From Desulfoscipio sp. XC116 (GTDB lineage Bacteria; Bacillota; Desulfotomaculia; Desulfotomaculales; Desulfallaceae): a DNA stretch of 64,000 nt. The DNA is taken from assembly GCF_039851975.1 (NCBI RefSeq), contig NZ_CP156660.1, forward strand, positions 310,001 through 374,000. The letters run 5' to 3'. The notes beneath the pieces were generated by a model. The model saw only the letters and a list, made by a program, of their open reading frames with translations. It had not been told where the DNA came from and did no database searches. This document shows positions 9,698-18,756 of this stretch, in pieces; position 1 is the first letter of the stretch, and each line of letters opens with the position of its first letter. The position numbers were made by a program, and so were the translations under genes.

Positions 9698-9736
9698 TCT
9701 TGATTCAGGTGGGGTTCAACCTCACCTGAATCAAGA
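9698..9736 (+). terminator. Long hairpin after mop
   Basis: TCTTGATTCAGGTG (9698-9711) pairs perfectly with CACCTGAATCAAGA (9723-9736). There is no long T run after it, so it may end or attenuate transcription, or stabilise the mop mRNA 3' end relative to the downstream genes. Confidence 0.55.
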
Positions 9737-9856
9737 ATAGCTTCTTGTAAATTAAAAATTTTGCTAAAATCATGCTTTGCCTAAAATGAACTATCTTTGT
9801 CTATTTTGCTCAGTTCGTTTTAGGTTACTTGTGTTTTATGGAAATGGTGGGGTAAA

Positions 9857-12181
9857 ATGGATCAAAAGCGGATAATTGAATTTGAAGAAAAATGCACCCA
9901 GGAGCACCCTCCTGCTTGTATGACAGCCTGTCCCGTTCATGTGGATGTAAGAAGTTTCGTGGCGGCAATAAAGGCCGGCAATTTTGAGCAGGCATGGCGG
10001 ATTTTCAGTAAAACCGTTCGTTTTCCCGGGATCATCGGGCGGGTTTGCGACCATCCCTGTCAGGCTGCCTGCAAGCGGCAGGAGGCGGGAGACGCCATCT
10101 CCATAGCTGCCTTGGAGAAAGCCTGCGCCGGGATGAATTCCGCTCCGCCGGTTAAGCTTACCATATCCTCCAAGAAGGATAAGCGGGTAGCAGTGGTTGG
10201 CGGAGGGCTGAGCGGTTTGGGGGCGGCTGCTGACCTGGCCGCAAAGGGCTACAATATAGTGGTTTTCGAGGCCACGGACCGTTTGGGAGGCAGACTGTGG
10301 GAAATGCCGGCTGAAGTTCTGCCCCGGCGGATTATTCAGGAAGATATTGCCATACTGGATTCCCTGGGTGTGGAGATTCGGTTTAGCGTCATGGTGGGAC
10401 AAACACTCTCCGTTGAAGATTTGTGTCGCGAATTTGATGCCGTTTACCTGGGTTCCGGTAAGATTAACGCAGCTATGCCCGGCTTGAATTATAACCGGGA
10501 GGGGCTGATTATTGTTGATCCGGTTACCCTGGCCACCGGGCCGGATGGAGTTTTTGCCGGGGGCGGCCTGCTGCGCGGGCCCGGGTATTCGCCTATTGGA
10601 TCCCTTTCCGACGGCAGGCGGGCCGCTATATCTATTGACCGTTATCTTCAGCAGGTGTCACTGACCGCCGCCCGCGAAAATGAGGGGCCTTACCGGACCA
10701 GACTTTTCACCGGCACCAAGGGGGTTAAACCGCTTCCCGCTGTTGTGCCGGCCAATCCCGCACATGGATACACACGGGAGGAAGCCATAGTGGAAGCCGG
10801 GCGCTGCCTTGTGTGCGAGTGTTTGGAGTGCGTGAAGGCCTGCCCCTACCTGGACCATTTTAAAGCTTATCCTAAAAAGTATGTCCGGCAAATTAGCCAT
10901 AATCTTAAAATGATCATGGGGCTGCACGAAGCCAACGCTTTAATAAACTCCTGCAGTCTGTGTGGTCTTTGCCAGGAGGTTTGTCCGGAAGGTTTTAATA
11001 TGGCGGATCTGTGCCGGGAAGCCCGGAGTGAAATGTTCAAAAAAGGGAAAATGCCGCCTTCCACCCATGACTTTCCTATTCGGGACATGGATTTCAGCAA
11101 TAGTGAGCTGTGTGTGCTGACCCGCCACCAACCGGGTTATGAGTTAAGCCGCTACATCTTTTTCCCGGGATGCCAGTTAGGCGCTTCCAAGCCCGACCAG
11201 GTGATCAAGACTTATGTTGATCTGACGGAGCGGGTTGCCGGAGGGGTCGGCCTGATGTTGCGCTGCTGTGGCGCCCCGGCGGAATGGTCCGGACGAACCG
11301 AGCTGTTTCAGACGGGGCTGCGCGAAATTAAGGAACAGTGGCAGGCCCTGGGCAGGCCGGGCTTGATTTTGGCCTGTTCCACATGCTATCAAATGTTTAA
11401 GGAGCACTTGCCCGAGATTGATATTGTATCTCTCTGGGAATTATATGACCAGATTGGCCTGCCGGAGATTGCCGTGTCGCAAAGGCCGGGGTTGGTGGCT
11501 GTACAGGACGCCTGTACTGCCAGGCATGAAAAACATGTCCACCAAAGTGTCAGAAATATATTGCAAAAGCTCGGTATCAGGATTGAAGAATTACCGACCA
11601 GTCGCGAAACGACGGAATGCTGTGGATACGGAGGTTTGATGTCGTTTGCCAACCGGAAACTGGCGGATGATACCATCAGGCGGCGCATCAACGAAAGCCC
11701 CGCCGACTATGTGGCCTACTGCGCCATGTGCCGGGATAATTTTGCGGCCAAGGGTAAGAAGACATACCACCTCCTGGATTTGATTTACGGTGAGACAGAC
11801 ATGACCTCGGCGGCGGAACGGGGGCCGGGTTATTCACAGAGGCGTGAAAACAGGGCCAGGCTTAAAAACACAATGCTCAAGGAGGTTTGGGGGGATAAGG
11901 TGACGGTGGAGCAAAGCTCGTATGAAGCAATCAATTTAATTATTTCCGACGAAGTGGGCGAAATCATGGAGGAGCGCCTGATCCTGAAGGAAGATGTTCA
12001 GAAGGTTGTTGAACATGCCGAAGGGAGCGGCCAAAAACTATTAAATCGCCATAACGGTCATATTATGGCCTGTCACAGGCCGGTAAGCGTTACCTACTGG
12101 GTGGAGTATACCCGGCAAGAGGACGGGTTTGTCATTCACAATGTTTATTCGCACCGGATGAAAGTAGAGGGCAATAGTTAA
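9857..12181 (+). CDS. Pyridine nucleotide-disulfide oxidoreductase / dicluster / CCG-domain protein (DVU_1558-like)
   Basis: This 774-residue protein fuses several redox parts. An N-terminal GltD-like Cys-rich domain (CTQEHPPACMTACPVH, residues 13-28; VCDHPCQAACKR about 63-74) is followed by an FAD-binding Rossmann motif VAVVGGGLSGLGAA near 112. Two ferredoxin-like clusters come next (CLVCECLECVKACPY about 318 and CSLCGLCQEVCPEGF about 367), then two CCG cysteine-rich domains of the HdrB/GlpC type (CCGAPAEWSG near 470; ECCGYGGLMSFANRK near 593). A small C-terminal domain closes the chain. It is likely a cytoplasmic electron carrier between Mop and a nucleotide, thiol or membrane acceptor. The partner is not identified. 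It lies 172 bp after mop. Confidence 0.85.
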   Translation: MDQKRIIEFEEKCTQEHPPACMTACPVHVDVRSFVAAIKAGNFEQAWRIFSKTVRFPGIIGRVCDHPCQAACKRQEAGDAISIAALEKACAGMNSAPPVKLTISSKKDKRVAVVGGGLSGLGAAADLAAKGYNIVVFEATDRLGGRLWEMPAEVLPRRIIQEDIAILDSLGVEIRFSVMVGQTLSVEDLCREFDAVYLGSGKINAAMPGLNYNREGLIIVDPVTLATGPDGVFAGGGLLRGPGYSPIGSLSDGRRAAISIDRYLQQVSLTAARENEGPYRTRLFTGTKGVKPLPAVVPANPAHGYTREEAIVEAGRCLVCECLECVKACPYLDHFKAYPKKYVRQISHNLKMIMGLHEANALINSCSLCGLCQEVCPEGFNMADLCREARSEMFKKGKMPPSTHDFPIRDMDFSNSELCVLTRHQPGYELSRYIFFPGCQLGASKPDQVIKTYVDLTERVAGGVGLMLRCCGAPAEWSGRTELFQTGLREIKEQWQALGRPGLILACSTCYQMFKEHLPEIDIVSLWELYDQIGLPEIAVSQRPGLVAVQDACTARHEKHVHQSVRNILQKLGIRIEELPTSRETTECCGYGGLMSFANRKLADDTIRRRINESPADYVAYCAMCRDNFAAKGKKTYHLLDLIYGETDMTSAAERGPGYSQRRENRARLKNTMLKEVWGDKVTVEQSSYEAINLIISDEVGEIMEERLILKEDVQKVVEHAEGSGQKLLNRHNGHIMACHRPVSVTYWVEYTRQEDGFVIHNVYSHRMKVEGNS

Positions 12182-12218
12182 GAAAACCTATCTTGTCTTT
12201 AATTAAGGATGTGAAAAA

Positions 12219-12428
12219 GTGGCCGGCAAGGATATGCAGGCGGAAGGTGTTTTTCAATGTCTTAAATGCAATATGCCCATGGAGCCGGGTAAGGTTACGG
12301 TATCGTATATGGGCAGTGATTTTCCGGTTGAATTGTTAAGATGCAAAAAATGCGGGTTTGTCCTAATTACCGAGGAACTGGCCCTGGGCAAGATGCTGGA
12401 AGTGGAAAAAACTTTGGAAGATAAATAA
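12219..12428 (+). CDS. Small CxxC redox protein (DVU_1557 family)
   Basis: The 69-residue protein has two CxxC pairs (CLKC near residue 14 and CKKC near 46) separated by a short beta-rich segment, the pattern of a zinc-ribbon or rubredoxin-like knuckle. I recognise it as the small redox protein that accompanies Mop/TrsS modules. Start GTG 12219 follows AAGGATG. It lies 37 bp after the dicluster protein. Whether it binds Zn or Fe cannot be told from sequence. Confidence 0.75.
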   Translation: MAGKDMQAEGVFQCLKCNMPMEPGKVTVSYMGSDFPVELLRCKKCGFVLITEELALGKMLEVEKTLEDK

Positions 12429-12508
12429 TTTGGGATATTCCTTACCCAAAATATGTATAACAATTGGTATTTTTAAGAGGTGTGTTATCTTTGCGCTAAG
12501 GAGTGAGG

Positions 12509-13273
12509 ATGGTGTATCCTACTGTATCGTGCCCGCTGTACGAGGGCAGACCGATCCGGGATGTGACCGGAGATACAATTAGACCCGGCGGGTTTGCCAT
12601 CACGGACCGAGCGCTTGCTATTTGTTCTTTTGCTGCAGGGGCCAGGGTTCTGGATGTGGGCTGCGGCGTTGGTGCTACGGTGGAGCATCTGATTTGTCGT
12701 TATCATCTGGATGCCGTCGGTGTGGATCCCTCCTCCGTGCTGCTTGGGCAAGGCCGCCGGAGACATCCCGGCCTGCCTCTTTGGGAAGCGGCCGGAGAGA
12801 ATTTACCCTTTGGGGATGGGGAAATGGACGGTGTTTTTGCGGAATGCACTCTTTCCGTGATGGAAAGCCCGGACAAGGCTTTGGCGGAATGCTGCCGGGT
12901 ATTGAAGGATGGCGGGTGGCTGGTGGTTGCCGATGTTTACGTCCGTAACCCGGCAGGAGTGGATGAACTGCATAGTCTTCCTTTGACCGGCTGTCTGACC
13001 GGAGCTATGTCCGTTCAAACACTAACCCAAAAAATTAGCGCCGGAGGCTTTGAAGTCGTTTTATGGGAAGATCATTCCAGGCTTTTGGGAGAGCTGACCG
13101 CCAGGTTAATCTTGGCTCATGGCTCCATGGACATGTTCTGGGGCTGTGTATCCGACCGGTCCGTTTCCTGTGCTGAGATTAAAAGGACGGTTCAAAAAGC
13201 CCGGCCGGGGTATGTCTTGGTCCTGGCTAAAAAAACCGGCAGCAGTAAGGAGGGAAGTTGCTGTAATGACTAA
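12509..13273 (+). CDS. Class I SAM-dependent methyltransferase (DVU_1556 / TrsM-like)
   Basis: The 254-residue protein has motif I VLDVGCGVGATVEHL near residues 47-61, the acidic loop GVDPSS about 74-79, and motif IV-like FAECTLSVMESP about 111-122, as in UbiE-like methyltransferases. Start ATG 12509 has AAGGAG about six bases upstream; the in-frame GTG at 12503 overlaps that site. It overlaps the next gene by 8 bp, showing translational coupling. Its substrate is unknown; the constant company of the C-GCAxxG-C-C and radical SAM proteins suggests it modifies a cofactor or small molecule of the module (inference). Confidence 0.8.
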   Translation: MVYPTVSCPLYEGRPIRDVTGDTIRPGGFAITDRALAICSFAAGARVLDVGCGVGATVEHLICRYHLDAVGVDPSSVLLGQGRRRHPGLPLWEAAGENLPFGDGEMDGVFAECTLSVMESPDKALAECCRVLKDGGWLVVADVYVRNPAGVDELHSLPLTGCLTGAMSVQTLTQKISAGGFEVVLWEDHSRLLGELTARLILAHGSMDMFWGCVSDRSVSCAEIKRTVQKARPGYVLVLAKKTGSSKEGSCCND

Positions 13274-13721
13274 TGAACTAATGCGTATGCTGGAATTGCA
13301 CCGGCAAGGGTTTAATTGCAGCCAGATACTGCTTGCTCTTGGTCTGGAAAGCCGGGGTGAGGACAATCCCGGCTTGATCCGGTCCATGGCGGGTCTTGGC
13401 GGCGGGCTGGGGTTTTCAGGTAAAACTTGTGGCGCGCTGATTGGCGGCGTTTGTCTGCTGAGCCTGTACACAGGCAGGGGTACGCCGGAGGAAAAGGAAC
13501 ACGATGAGTTTTTGTTGATGATTGATGAACTGGTGCAATGGTTTGAGGGGGAAATCGGTCGGACCTATGGCGGGATTGACTGTGGGGATATTCTGGGCGA
13601 AGGTCTGGCGGAAAAAGTAGTTTCTCCCAAATGCAGCAGTATCGTCATTGAAACCTATAACAAGGTCAAGGAAATTATGCTTGCCCGGGGGGTTGAATTG
13701 GCCGGTGAGAAAGATGACTGA
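13266..13721 (+). CDS. C-GCAxxG-C-C family protein (DVU_1555-like)
   Basis: The 151-residue protein has the conserved cysteine layout of the family: FNCSQ near residue 16, TCGALIGGVCLLS near 57-69, DCGDILGE near 105 and KCSSIV near 122. Family members are thought to bind a redox cofactor or Fe-S cluster, but none of the function is settled. ATG 13266 overlaps the methyltransferase stop by 8 bp, and its own stop overlaps the radical SAM gene by 8 bp. This tight packing indicates one translational unit of three genes. Confidence 0.85.
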   Translation: MTNELMRMLELHRQGFNCSQILLALGLESRGEDNPGLIRSMAGLGGGLGFSGKTCGALIGGVCLLSLYTGRGTPEEKEHDEFLLMIDELVQWFEGEIGRTYGGIDCGDILGEGLAEKVVSPKCSSIVIETYNKVKEIMLARGVELAGEKDD

Positions 13722-15111
13722 TGCAGGGCATGTTCTCTCGGTAACGGAAAGCCTTTGTCCTTATTGTCTGAGTAAAATTCCGGCCAGGCGGGTGGCGCGG
13801 GGAGACGAGGTGTTTTTGGAAAAGGAATGTCCGGAGCACGGGAGTTTCAAAGTGCCGATATGGCGTGGCCGGCCGCTTTTTCAGTCCTGGATAAGACCGA
13901 AAATTCCGGCTGACATAAAGGTCCCCCTAACCCGGGTTGAACGCGGCTGTCCCTTTGACTGCGGCCTTTGTCCCGACCATCGCCAGCATACCTGTACCGC
14001 GGTGCTGGAAGTAACCGGTCGTTGTAATTTGCGTTGTTCTTTTTGTTTTGCCGATGCCGGGAAGGTTGCCCCGGACCCCGACCCGGAAACCGTCAGGGGC
14101 TGGTACCGGCGTCTCCTGGACGTTGGGGGGCCATATAATATCCAGCTTTCCGGCGGAGAGCCCACCATGCGGGACGACTTGCCGGAGCTGGTTGCCATGG
14201 GGCGGGAGATGGGCTTTGGCTTTATTCAGCTCAACACCAATGGCCTGAGGTTGAGCCGTGAGCCGCAGTTCCTGGAAGCCTTGTCGCAGGCCGGGCTTGC
14301 CTCTTTATTTCTTCAGTTTGACGGGACGCAAGAGGAAATATATCGTAAACTGCGGGGCGGCGATTTTTTGGCCGCCAAGCTGGAAACAATCCGGCTGTGC
14401 GGGGAGCTGGGCATTGGAGTAATTCTGGTGCCTACCGTGGTTCCGGGTGTTAACGACCATAATCTTGGCAGCATTATTGACCTGGCCCTGGAATGGCTGC
14501 CGATAGTGCGGGGGGTGCATTTCCAGCCCGTCAGCTACTTCGGGCGCTATCCCCAGCCGCCGTCGGAGAAGATGCGCATTACCCTGCCGGAAGTTATCAG
14601 CAATATTGAGCATCAAACGGCCGGCCGGATTAAAATAGAGAATTTCCGTCCGCCGGGTTGTGAAAACGCCCTGTGCTCATTTCACGGCAACTTCATTTTA
14701 ATGCCGGATGGAGGGCTATTGCCTACCACCAGGCATGACTCCGCCCGGCAGGCGTCGAATTGCTGCTGCACTCCGGAGCTGGCGGTGGATGGGTCAAGGA
14801 AAGCGAGGAAATTTGTAGCAAACCATTGGTCGGCAATGCAGCCGCTGCCAAGCCGGCAAACAGGCAGTTGTAAATGCAGTGCTGCCGAACAAAATGATGA
14901 ACAGCCGGATAGCCTGGACCTATTCTTGGAAAGGGCTAAAACCCATACCTTCTGCATTTCGGGCATGGCTTTTCAGGATGTATGGAACGTTGACCTGGAA
15001 CGGGTTAAGGACTGCTGTATCCACACGGTATCTCCCGATGGGAAGCTTATTCCTTTTTGTGCCTATAACCTTACGGACAATCAGGGCAGATCCATCTACA
15101 GGGGGCGGTAG
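13714..15111 (+). CDS. trsS: Radical SAM protein TrsS family
   Basis: This 465-residue enzyme uses S-adenosylmethionine and a [4Fe-4S] cluster. The cluster motif CNLRCSFC lies at residues 104-111. It is preceded by a Cys-rich N-terminal region (CPYC about 15, ECPEHGSF about 39, GCPFDCGLCPDHRQHTC about 79-95). The SAM-binding SGGEPTMRDD motif follows near 148. The C-terminus has more cysteines (NCCCTPEL near 350, CKCSA near 389, CCIHTVSPDG near 433). The family is recorded as radical SAM (seleno)protein TrsS; this copy has no in-frame TGA, so it is a cysteine form. The substrate is unknown. ATG 13714 overlaps the preceding gene by 8 bp. Of all the genes in the module it is the least explained. 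Confidence 0.82.
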   Translation: MTDAGHVLSVTESLCPYCLSKIPARRVARGDEVFLEKECPEHGSFKVPIWRGRPLFQSWIRPKIPADIKVPLTRVERGCPFDCGLCPDHRQHTCTAVLEVTGRCNLRCSFCFADAGKVAPDPDPETVRGWYRRLLDVGGPYNIQLSGGEPTMRDDLPELVAMGREMGFGFIQLNTNGLRLSREPQFLEALSQAGLASLFLQFDGTQEEIYRKLRGGDFLAAKLETIRLCGELGIGVILVPTVVPGVNDHNLGSIIDLALEWLPIVRGVHFQPVSYFGRYPQPPSEKMRITLPEVISNIEHQTAGRIKIENFRPPGCENALCSFHGNFILMPDGGLLPTTRHDSARQASNCCCTPELAVDGSRKARKFVANHWSAMQPLPSRQTGSCKCSAAEQNDEQPDSLDLFLERAKTHTFCISGMAFQDVWNVDLERVKDCCIHTVSPDGKLIPFCAYNLTDNQGRSIYRGR

Positions 15112-15116
15112 GCGGT

Positions 15117-16466
15117 TTGATTGACAAAACACCTTTGGAGCAGTGGATTCTTAATAAAATAACGGGCAGAGCCGGGGAGGCGGGGAGGCTGACCCCTGCT
15201 CTGATTGCAAGCTATCAGTTGAAGAAGTTAAAGGAAACCGTTGCCCTGGCCCGTGAAAAAAGCTTGTTTTATCGCGCTGCTTTGGGCGGTTTTCCTGCGG
15301 ATAAAATTAGTTCATTAAAAGACTTGCAGAGCCTTCCTTTTACAACGGCAAATGATATTAGCCAAAATCCACTGCGGTTTTTGTGCTGTTCCCAGGACGA
15401 CATAAAACGGGTGGTCACCATGGAAAGCTCCGGTACGACGGGTTTGCCCAAAAGGATCTTTTTTACTGCCGACGACCAGGAGCTTACGAAAGACTTTTTT
15501 CACCATGGTATGACTGTTATTGCCAAGCCGGGTGATAAGGTGCTGATCCTGCTTCCTTATGAGCGGCCCGGAAGCGTTGGCGATTTGTTTGCGGAAAGCG
15601 TGCGGCGCATGAATGTTATACCCGTACCGTATGGCATTATAAGGGATCCCGAAGACACATTGAAAGTAATGGCTGCGGAACAGGCGGACACTTTGTTGGG
15701 GATACCGGCTCAGGTACTGGCATTGGCCTGTCATGAAGCGCCGGGCGAAAATAAATTTCAGGTTAATATCAAAAACGTGGTACTAAATACCGACCATGTT
15801 CCCCGGGCCGTTGTCAATTGGATCAAAAAGAAATGGTCCTGCCGGGTGTTCAACCACTACGCCATGACCGAGATGGGACTGGGTGGCGGCTTGGAATGCG
15901 CGGCGCTGGCGGGCTATCATATGAGAGAGGCCGACTTTATATTTGAAATAGTTAACCCCCTAACCGGTGCGGTGCTGCCGGAAGGCGCAGAGGGGGAAAT
16001 TGTTTTCACCACCTTAACTCGCGGGGGAATGCCGCTGATCCGGTATCGCACCGGAGATCTGGCCCGGTTTATCCCCGGGCCTTGTCCCTGCGGCACCGTG
16101 CTGAGGCGCATGGCTCCGGTGAAGGATCGGGTCAAAGGACTGGTTGCTTTGGCCGGGGGCGGCCTGCTCAGCATGTCCATGCTGGATGAGGCTTTGTTTG
16201 CGGTAGCGGGGGTGCTTGATTTCACGGCAACTATTTCATTCGGCAGCGGTGTTGATTATCTGGCCGTTAAAACCCGATTGGCCGGTTGGGTCGGGGAAGA
16301 AATAACGGAGTCTATCCAAAAAGCGCTGCTATCCATCCCTGTGGTTGCTGAAAACATCAAGCAAGGTTCTTTGGCCTTGACGCCCATTGAAGCGGATTGT
16401 TCCGGGATACTCTGGAAACCATCCAAACGAATAATCCGGGACTTGCGTCCCCAAAGCGGTGCCTGA
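15117..16466 (+). CDS. AMP-dependent acyl-CoA ligase (DVU_1553 family, PaaK-like)
   Basis: The 449-residue adenylate-forming enzyme has the P-loop MESSGTTGLPKR near residue 101, the YAMTEMGLGGG motif near 246, and the A8 RTGDLARF motif near 305. It resembles phenylacetate-CoA ligase in size and architecture. It would activate a carboxylic acid to its CoA thioester, which makes sense beside an enzyme that makes carboxylic acids from aldehydes (inference). The only in-frame start with this N-terminus is TTG 15117, five bases after the trsS stop. Confidence 0.83.
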   Translation: MIDKTPLEQWILNKITGRAGEAGRLTPALIASYQLKKLKETVALAREKSLFYRAALGGFPADKISSLKDLQSLPFTTANDISQNPLRFLCCSQDDIKRVVTMESSGTTGLPKRIFFTADDQELTKDFFHHGMTVIAKPGDKVLILLPYERPGSVGDLFAESVRRMNVIPVPYGIIRDPEDTLKVMAAEQADTLLGIPAQVLALACHEAPGENKFQVNIKNVVLNTDHVPRAVVNWIKKKWSCRVFNHYAMTEMGLGGGLECAALAGYHMREADFIFEIVNPLTGAVLPEGAEGEIVFTTLTRGGMPLIRYRTGDLARFIPGPCPCGTVLRRMAPVKDRVKGLVALAGGGLLSMSMLDEALFAVAGVLDFTATISFGSGVDYLAVKTRLAGWVGEEITESIQKALLSIPVVAENIKQGSLALTPIEADCSGILWKPSKRIIRDLRPQSGA

Positions 16467-16546
16467 CATATATAAAAACGGCTTACCGGTGGAATATGGC
16501 CGATATTGTGGAATATCCGACCGGGTGAATTGGAAGGAGTTATCTG

Positions 16547-17596
16547 ATGGTTAAGATTTTTCAGGACGTTTTGCGTTTGCTGGAGCAGGGTGAAAGTTTT
16601 GTTCTAGCCACTATTCTAGCCAATTACGGCTCTACCCCGCGCACGGCGGGATCTAAAATGATCATCCGCTGGGACGGTTCAATTATCGGTACCATTGGCG
16701 GCGGTTTGGTGGAAGCCAAGGTTATTGAGCTGGCTGCCCGGGTTATGACAGAGGGGAAAGCTCTGGTTAAAGAGTTTAATTTGAACAAAAAAATCACCGA
16801 TAAGATGGACATGATTTGTGGTGGTCACCTTAAAATACTATTGGATTATATGAGTGCGGAAAATGTAGATTTATTGGAGATTTATCGTTCACTGGGCGAT
16901 GCCGTGACAGCCGGGCGGAGGGCTGTGCTGATCAGCCCCGTTCCCGACGGAGAGGTGGATACATCCGCCGGAAGGCAGTGCCTGGTGGTTGCGGAAAGAC
17001 AGCCGGTGGGCACATTTTCCCCGCAACCGGCTGAAATGGATGAGCTGCTGCGCGTGGCCGACAGCCGCTATCCACAGGTGGTGACTTTGGGGGACCGCAG
17101 TTTTCTGGTGGAACAAATCAGCAGTTATGGCACTGTCTATATTTTCGGTGCCGGTCATGTGTCACTGCAAGTAGCCCGGCTGGCCAAAACAGCGGATTTC
17201 AAAGTGGTGGTGCTTGATGACCGGCCGGAATTTGCCAACCGGGAGCGGTTTCCCGATGCCGACATGACGATGGTATTGCCTGGTTTGACTGCGGATTTGG
17301 GTGAGTTGGGAGTTGACAAAGATAGCTACGTGGTCATAGTAACCCGGGGCCATGCGCATGATAGAACAGTGCTGGCACTGGCGCTGCGTTCCAAAGCCTG
17401 CTATATAGGGATGATCGGCAGCAAAACCAAGCGGGATGCTATCTACAAGGCATTAAGAAATGAGGGTTACGATAGTGCGGAGCTGGCGCTGGTGCACAGC
17501 CCCATTGGTTTGTCCATCGGTGCCCAAACACCTGAAGAAATTGCCGTGAGTATAGTGGGTGAATTAATCAAATTCAGAGCGGAGCGTATGTTATGA
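16547..17596 (+). CDS. XdhC/CoxI family molybdoenzyme maturation protein
   Basis: The 349-residue protein has the XdhC_CoxI N-terminal domain (TAGSKMIIRWDG near 31, GTIGGGLVEAKVIELA about 47-62) and a C-terminal Rossmann domain (YIFGAGHVSLQVARLAK near 201; TRGHAHD near 268). XdhC proteins bind Mo cofactor and help its sulfuration and insertion into xanthine oxidase-family enzymes, here most likely Mop. ATG 16547 has GGAGTTAT upstream. It overlaps the next gene by 4 bp (ATGA). Confidence 0.88.
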   Translation: MVKIFQDVLRLLEQGESFVLATILANYGSTPRTAGSKMIIRWDGSIIGTIGGGLVEAKVIELAARVMTEGKALVKEFNLNKKITDKMDMICGGHLKILLDYMSAENVDLLEIYRSLGDAVTAGRRAVLISPVPDGEVDTSAGRQCLVVAERQPVGTFSPQPAEMDELLRVADSRYPQVVTLGDRSFLVEQISSYGTVYIFGAGHVSLQVARLAKTADFKVVVLDDRPEFANRERFPDADMTMVLPGLTADLGELGVDKDSYVVIVTRGHAHDRTVLALALRSKACYIGMIGSKTKRDAIYKALRNEGYDSAELALVHSPIGLSIGAQTPEEIAVSIVGELIKFRAERML

Positions 17597-18756
17597 ACGG
17601 TGCAGCCGCGGTTGTGCTGGCGGCCGGTTGCTCCTCCCGCATGGGTAAATTCAAGCCCCTTTTGCCGCTGAATGGTACTACCGTCATAGCCGGGGCTGTA
17701 AACGTTTTTTTTGAGGCCGGTATACGACAAGTGCTGGTGGTAACAGGTCATCGGGCGATTGAATTGCAGCCCGTGCTGGAGGGGCCGGGCCTGTCGGTTG
17801 TTTATAATCCCGACTACCGGCAGGGTATGTTTTCTTCCGTTCGCGCCGGCATAGCCGGTCTTCCGTCTCACTTGGAGGCCTTCTTTCTGTTGCCCGCCGA
17901 CAATCCGCTGGTAAGGCCGCAAACCGTTAAATTATTGCTGAACGCCTGGCGGAAGAACAAGGCGGGCATTGTTTATCCTTGTTTTGCCGGGCAACGGGGC
18001 CATCCCCCTTTGATTTCAAGTGAATATATTGGGGAAATCTTAAGCTGTTCGGCGGATGGCAACCTGCGGGAAGTTCTTGCCCGGCATGAGGCTGATGCTC
18101 TTGATGTGGAGGTGGCCGACCGGGGAGTGCTATTGGATATGGACACACCGGAGGATTATCACCGTCTTTTGCGCCGTGCCGCGGCCATTGACATACCCGA
18201 TCAAATGGAGTGTGAGGTTATCTTTCGATTGGCCGGTACTCCCTCCCGGGTGATTGCTCACGGCAGAGCCGTGGCGTCCCTGGCCTCATTTTTAGGCGCA
18301 TGTCTTAACCAATGTGGGTATGGCCTGCAGCTTGCTTTAATCGAGGCGGCGGGCTTATTGCACGACGTGCGTAAAGGAATGCCGAATCATGCTGCAGCCG
18401 GGGCAAGCTTGCTTGCGTCCATGGGCTTTCCCCGGGTTGCCGGGATTGTAACCTGTCACATGGGGGATGGTTTAAAAACCGGTGTCGGGATTGGTGAAAA
18501 AGAGCTGGTTTATTTGGCGGACAAGCTTCTGTGCGGTGAAAATTTAGTTGCTCTCGAGCATCGGTTTATGAAGTCCATGAAGCGTTTTGCCGCCGAGCCG
18601 GAAGTTCAACAAACGGTGCGGGAGCGCTGGCGGCTGGCGGAATCAATTAAGAAAAACGTTGAACGGGTGCTGGAAAAACGATTGGATATATGGCTAAAGG
18701 GATGGAACAGGGGGGTAAATAAAGCCGATGTTGATTTATCTGGTGCGGCACGGTGA
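17593..18756 (+). CDS. MobA/MocA-like nucleotidyltransferase fused to HD domain (DVU_1551 family)
   Basis: The 387-residue protein has an N-terminal NTP-transferase domain with the signature VLAAGCSSRMGKFKPL (residues 7-22) and PADNPLVR near 99. This is the type that converts molybdopterin to molybdopterin cytosine dinucleotide for xanthine oxidase-family enzymes. The C-terminal half has an HD-type motif LLHDVRKGMPNHAAAG near 255, a predicted phosphohydrolase. This fusion fits cofactor synthesis for Mop, where MCD is the expected cofactor (inference). ATG 17593 overlaps the XdhC stop by 4 bp. The role of the HD half is not known. Confidence 0.85.
   Translation: MNGAAAVVLAAGCSSRMGKFKPLLPLNGTTVIAGAVNVFFEAGIRQVLVVTGHRAIELQPVLEGPGLSVVYNPDYRQGMFSSVRAGIAGLPSHLEAFFLLPADNPLVRPQTVKLLLNAWRKNKAGIVYPCFAGQRGHPPLISSEYIGEILSCSADGNLREVLARHEADALDVEVADRGVLLDMDTPEDYHRLLRRAAAIDIPDQMECEVIFRLAGTPSRVIAHGRAVASLASFLGACLNQCGYGLQLALIEAAGLLHDVRKGMPNHAAAGASLLASMGFPRVAGIVTCHMGDGLKTGVGIGEKELVYLADKLLCGENLVALEHRFMKSMKRFAAEPEVQQTVRERWRLAESIKKNVERVLEKRLDIWLKGWNRGVNKADVDLSGAAR

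Noticed and set aside
9698-9736. Third copy of the 34.5/58.0 kb dispersed repeat
   Set aside because: It shares only TTCAGGTGGGG with that repeat; its stem is self-contained and fits a hairpin after mop.
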